Below, in pieces: positions 11,398 through 11,963 of a DNA stretch of 11,963 nt. The position numbers and the translations under genes are program-made. How positions within the stretch are numbered: the first letter of the stretch is position 1; every line of letters starts with the position of its first letter. The DNA is from Holosporaceae bacterium (GTDB lineage Bacteria; Pseudomonadota; Alphaproteobacteria; UBA3830): the NCBI GenBank assembly GCA_031284345.1, contig JAITAC010000061.1, forward strand, positions 1-11,963, given 5' to 3'. The notes under the pieces were generated by a model. The model did no database searches. It worked only from the letters and a program-made list of their open reading frames with translations, and was not told where the DNA came from.

Positions 11398-11963
11398 ATG
11401 GAAAATAGAAAAAAAATATTGCTCGCTGGTATCGCCATTGCCATGAGTATGGACATGACGCATGCTATGATCACAAATCCTACAGATCCTGTGGGAAAAA
11501 CGCAAAAAATTTCTCTGCAGCAGAAGAACATGAAGCATCTAGAACAGCAAGCTAAAGAATATGATAAATTTGTAGAACATATCTGTGAGCAGACAAAAGA
11601 AGCTCTTAGTTATCTTTGTCGTGATATAAAGGATAAAGCTTCTTCTGACATTTTAAAAGCAGCCGCTCAGATGGTATACACACAATCTCGTGGTAATAAA
11701 GAAAAAATGAAGAAAAATTATGCGACAATTGTAAAATTTGGAGCACTGTTGCAGGAAGCGGTCCAAGAAGAAAATGATGTTACTGTGGTGAAAAGTCTCC
11801 TTATCGAGTTGTTGAAAACTACGCCAGAAGGAAAACATCCGTTTCATCCTATGCACAATCTGTTCTTGGCTTATGTTGGTGATGTATATAAGAAATATTT
11901 TTGCAAAGCTCCAGTCGTAAAAACGTATAGAGAACCTTTGAACAGCTTTTTCCAAAGAATAAA
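11398..11963 (+). CDS. Secreted paralog family protein C, unknown function, 3'-truncated by the window edge
   Basis: 188 codons are open from ATG 11398 to the window end, with no stop. GGAG at 11387-11390 gives the same 7-nt spacing as in both paralogs. The signal peptide runs M-E-N-R-K-K, then hydrophobic I-L-L-A-G-I-A-I-A-M, and is likely cut after Ala23 (T-H-A, then M-I-T), close to the S-H-A site of paralog B. The body is more diverged: residues 50-78 keep the helical pattern of the E-E-N-T-T region without that motif, and H-N-L-F-L-A (153-158) matches H-M-L-F-L-A in B and H-E-L-F-L-A in A. A Lys-rich segment lies at 101-107. The well-kept second-half region of A and B would lie beyond the window. 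I place it in the family with moderate confidence. Confidence 0.75.
   Translation, partial: MENRKKILLAGIAIAMSMDMTHAMITNPTDPVGKTQKISLQQKNMKHLEQQAKEYDKFVEHICEQTKEALSYLCRDIKDKASSDILKAAAQMVYTQSRGNKEKMKKNYATIVKFGALLQEAVQEENDVTVVKSLLIELLKTTPEGKHPFHPMHNLFLAYVGDVYKKYFCKAPVVKTYREPLNSFFQRI

Noticed and set aside
11211..11955. Minus-strand frames opposite paralogs B and C, rich in Phe and Ile
   Set aside because: They mirror the Lys/Glu-rich coding strand. The plus-strand frames have signal peptides, ribosome-binding sites and paralog conservation.

Overview
The window looks like a piece of an AT-rich alphaproteobacterial genome, probably a host-associated or intracellular lineage of the Holosporales/Rickettsiales kind. 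This is an inference. It rests on the secG-kdsA-ftsB order, which is a reduced form of the alphaproteobacterial secG-pyrG-kdsA-eno-ftsB neighbourhood, on the many exported proteins without a recognisable family, and on a decayed gene copy and tandem paralogs.

Layout. Positions 2-1985 (+) hold the 3' end of a low-complexity, repeat-bearing protein and two unrecognised genes, at least one clearly exported; the last two overlap by 4 nt. Positions 2057-4156 (+) hold a small 2[4Fe-4S] ferredoxin, a hairpin that may end its transcript, and a tight housekeeping operon: secG (protein export; here with a long 12-residue-repeat tail), kdsA (Kdo-8-phosphate synthase, hence LPS synthesis) and an ftsB/DivIC-like division gene. 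Convergent to it on the minus strand, 7201 down to 4245, is a three-gene type IV pilus / type II secretion-like cluster: a lipoprotein secretin of the PilQ/MshL type followed by two prepilin-like proteins, each overlapping the gene before it. A divergent promoter region (7202-7379) separates this from an SPFH/Band 7 membrane protein gene (7380-8303, +).

Positions 8304 to the end form the most unusual region. Three tandem genes (8658-9707, 10357-11337, and 11398 running off the end) encode secreted paralogs with signal peptides, the same ribosome-binding-site spacing and shared motifs; I recognise no known family. The first two have matching sigma70-type promoters beginning TTGACTTCA. Between them lies a decayed copy of parts of the SPFH gene (9722-10153), including its 3' end. 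The simplest reading is that a unit of SPFH gene, promoter and secreted-protein gene was duplicated in tandem, after which the second SPFH copy decayed while its promoter and paralog were kept. Inside the relic, a 14-bp perfect hairpin carries the exact signature of a template-switch mutation and may now act as the terminator of the first paralog.

How the genes may work together: SecG supports export of the many signal-peptide proteins here, KdsA serves the outer membrane, and the secretin with its prepilins would build an envelope-spanning fibre or secretion channel. The paralogous secreted proteins are candidates for surface or host-interaction factors, but nothing in the sequence proves this.
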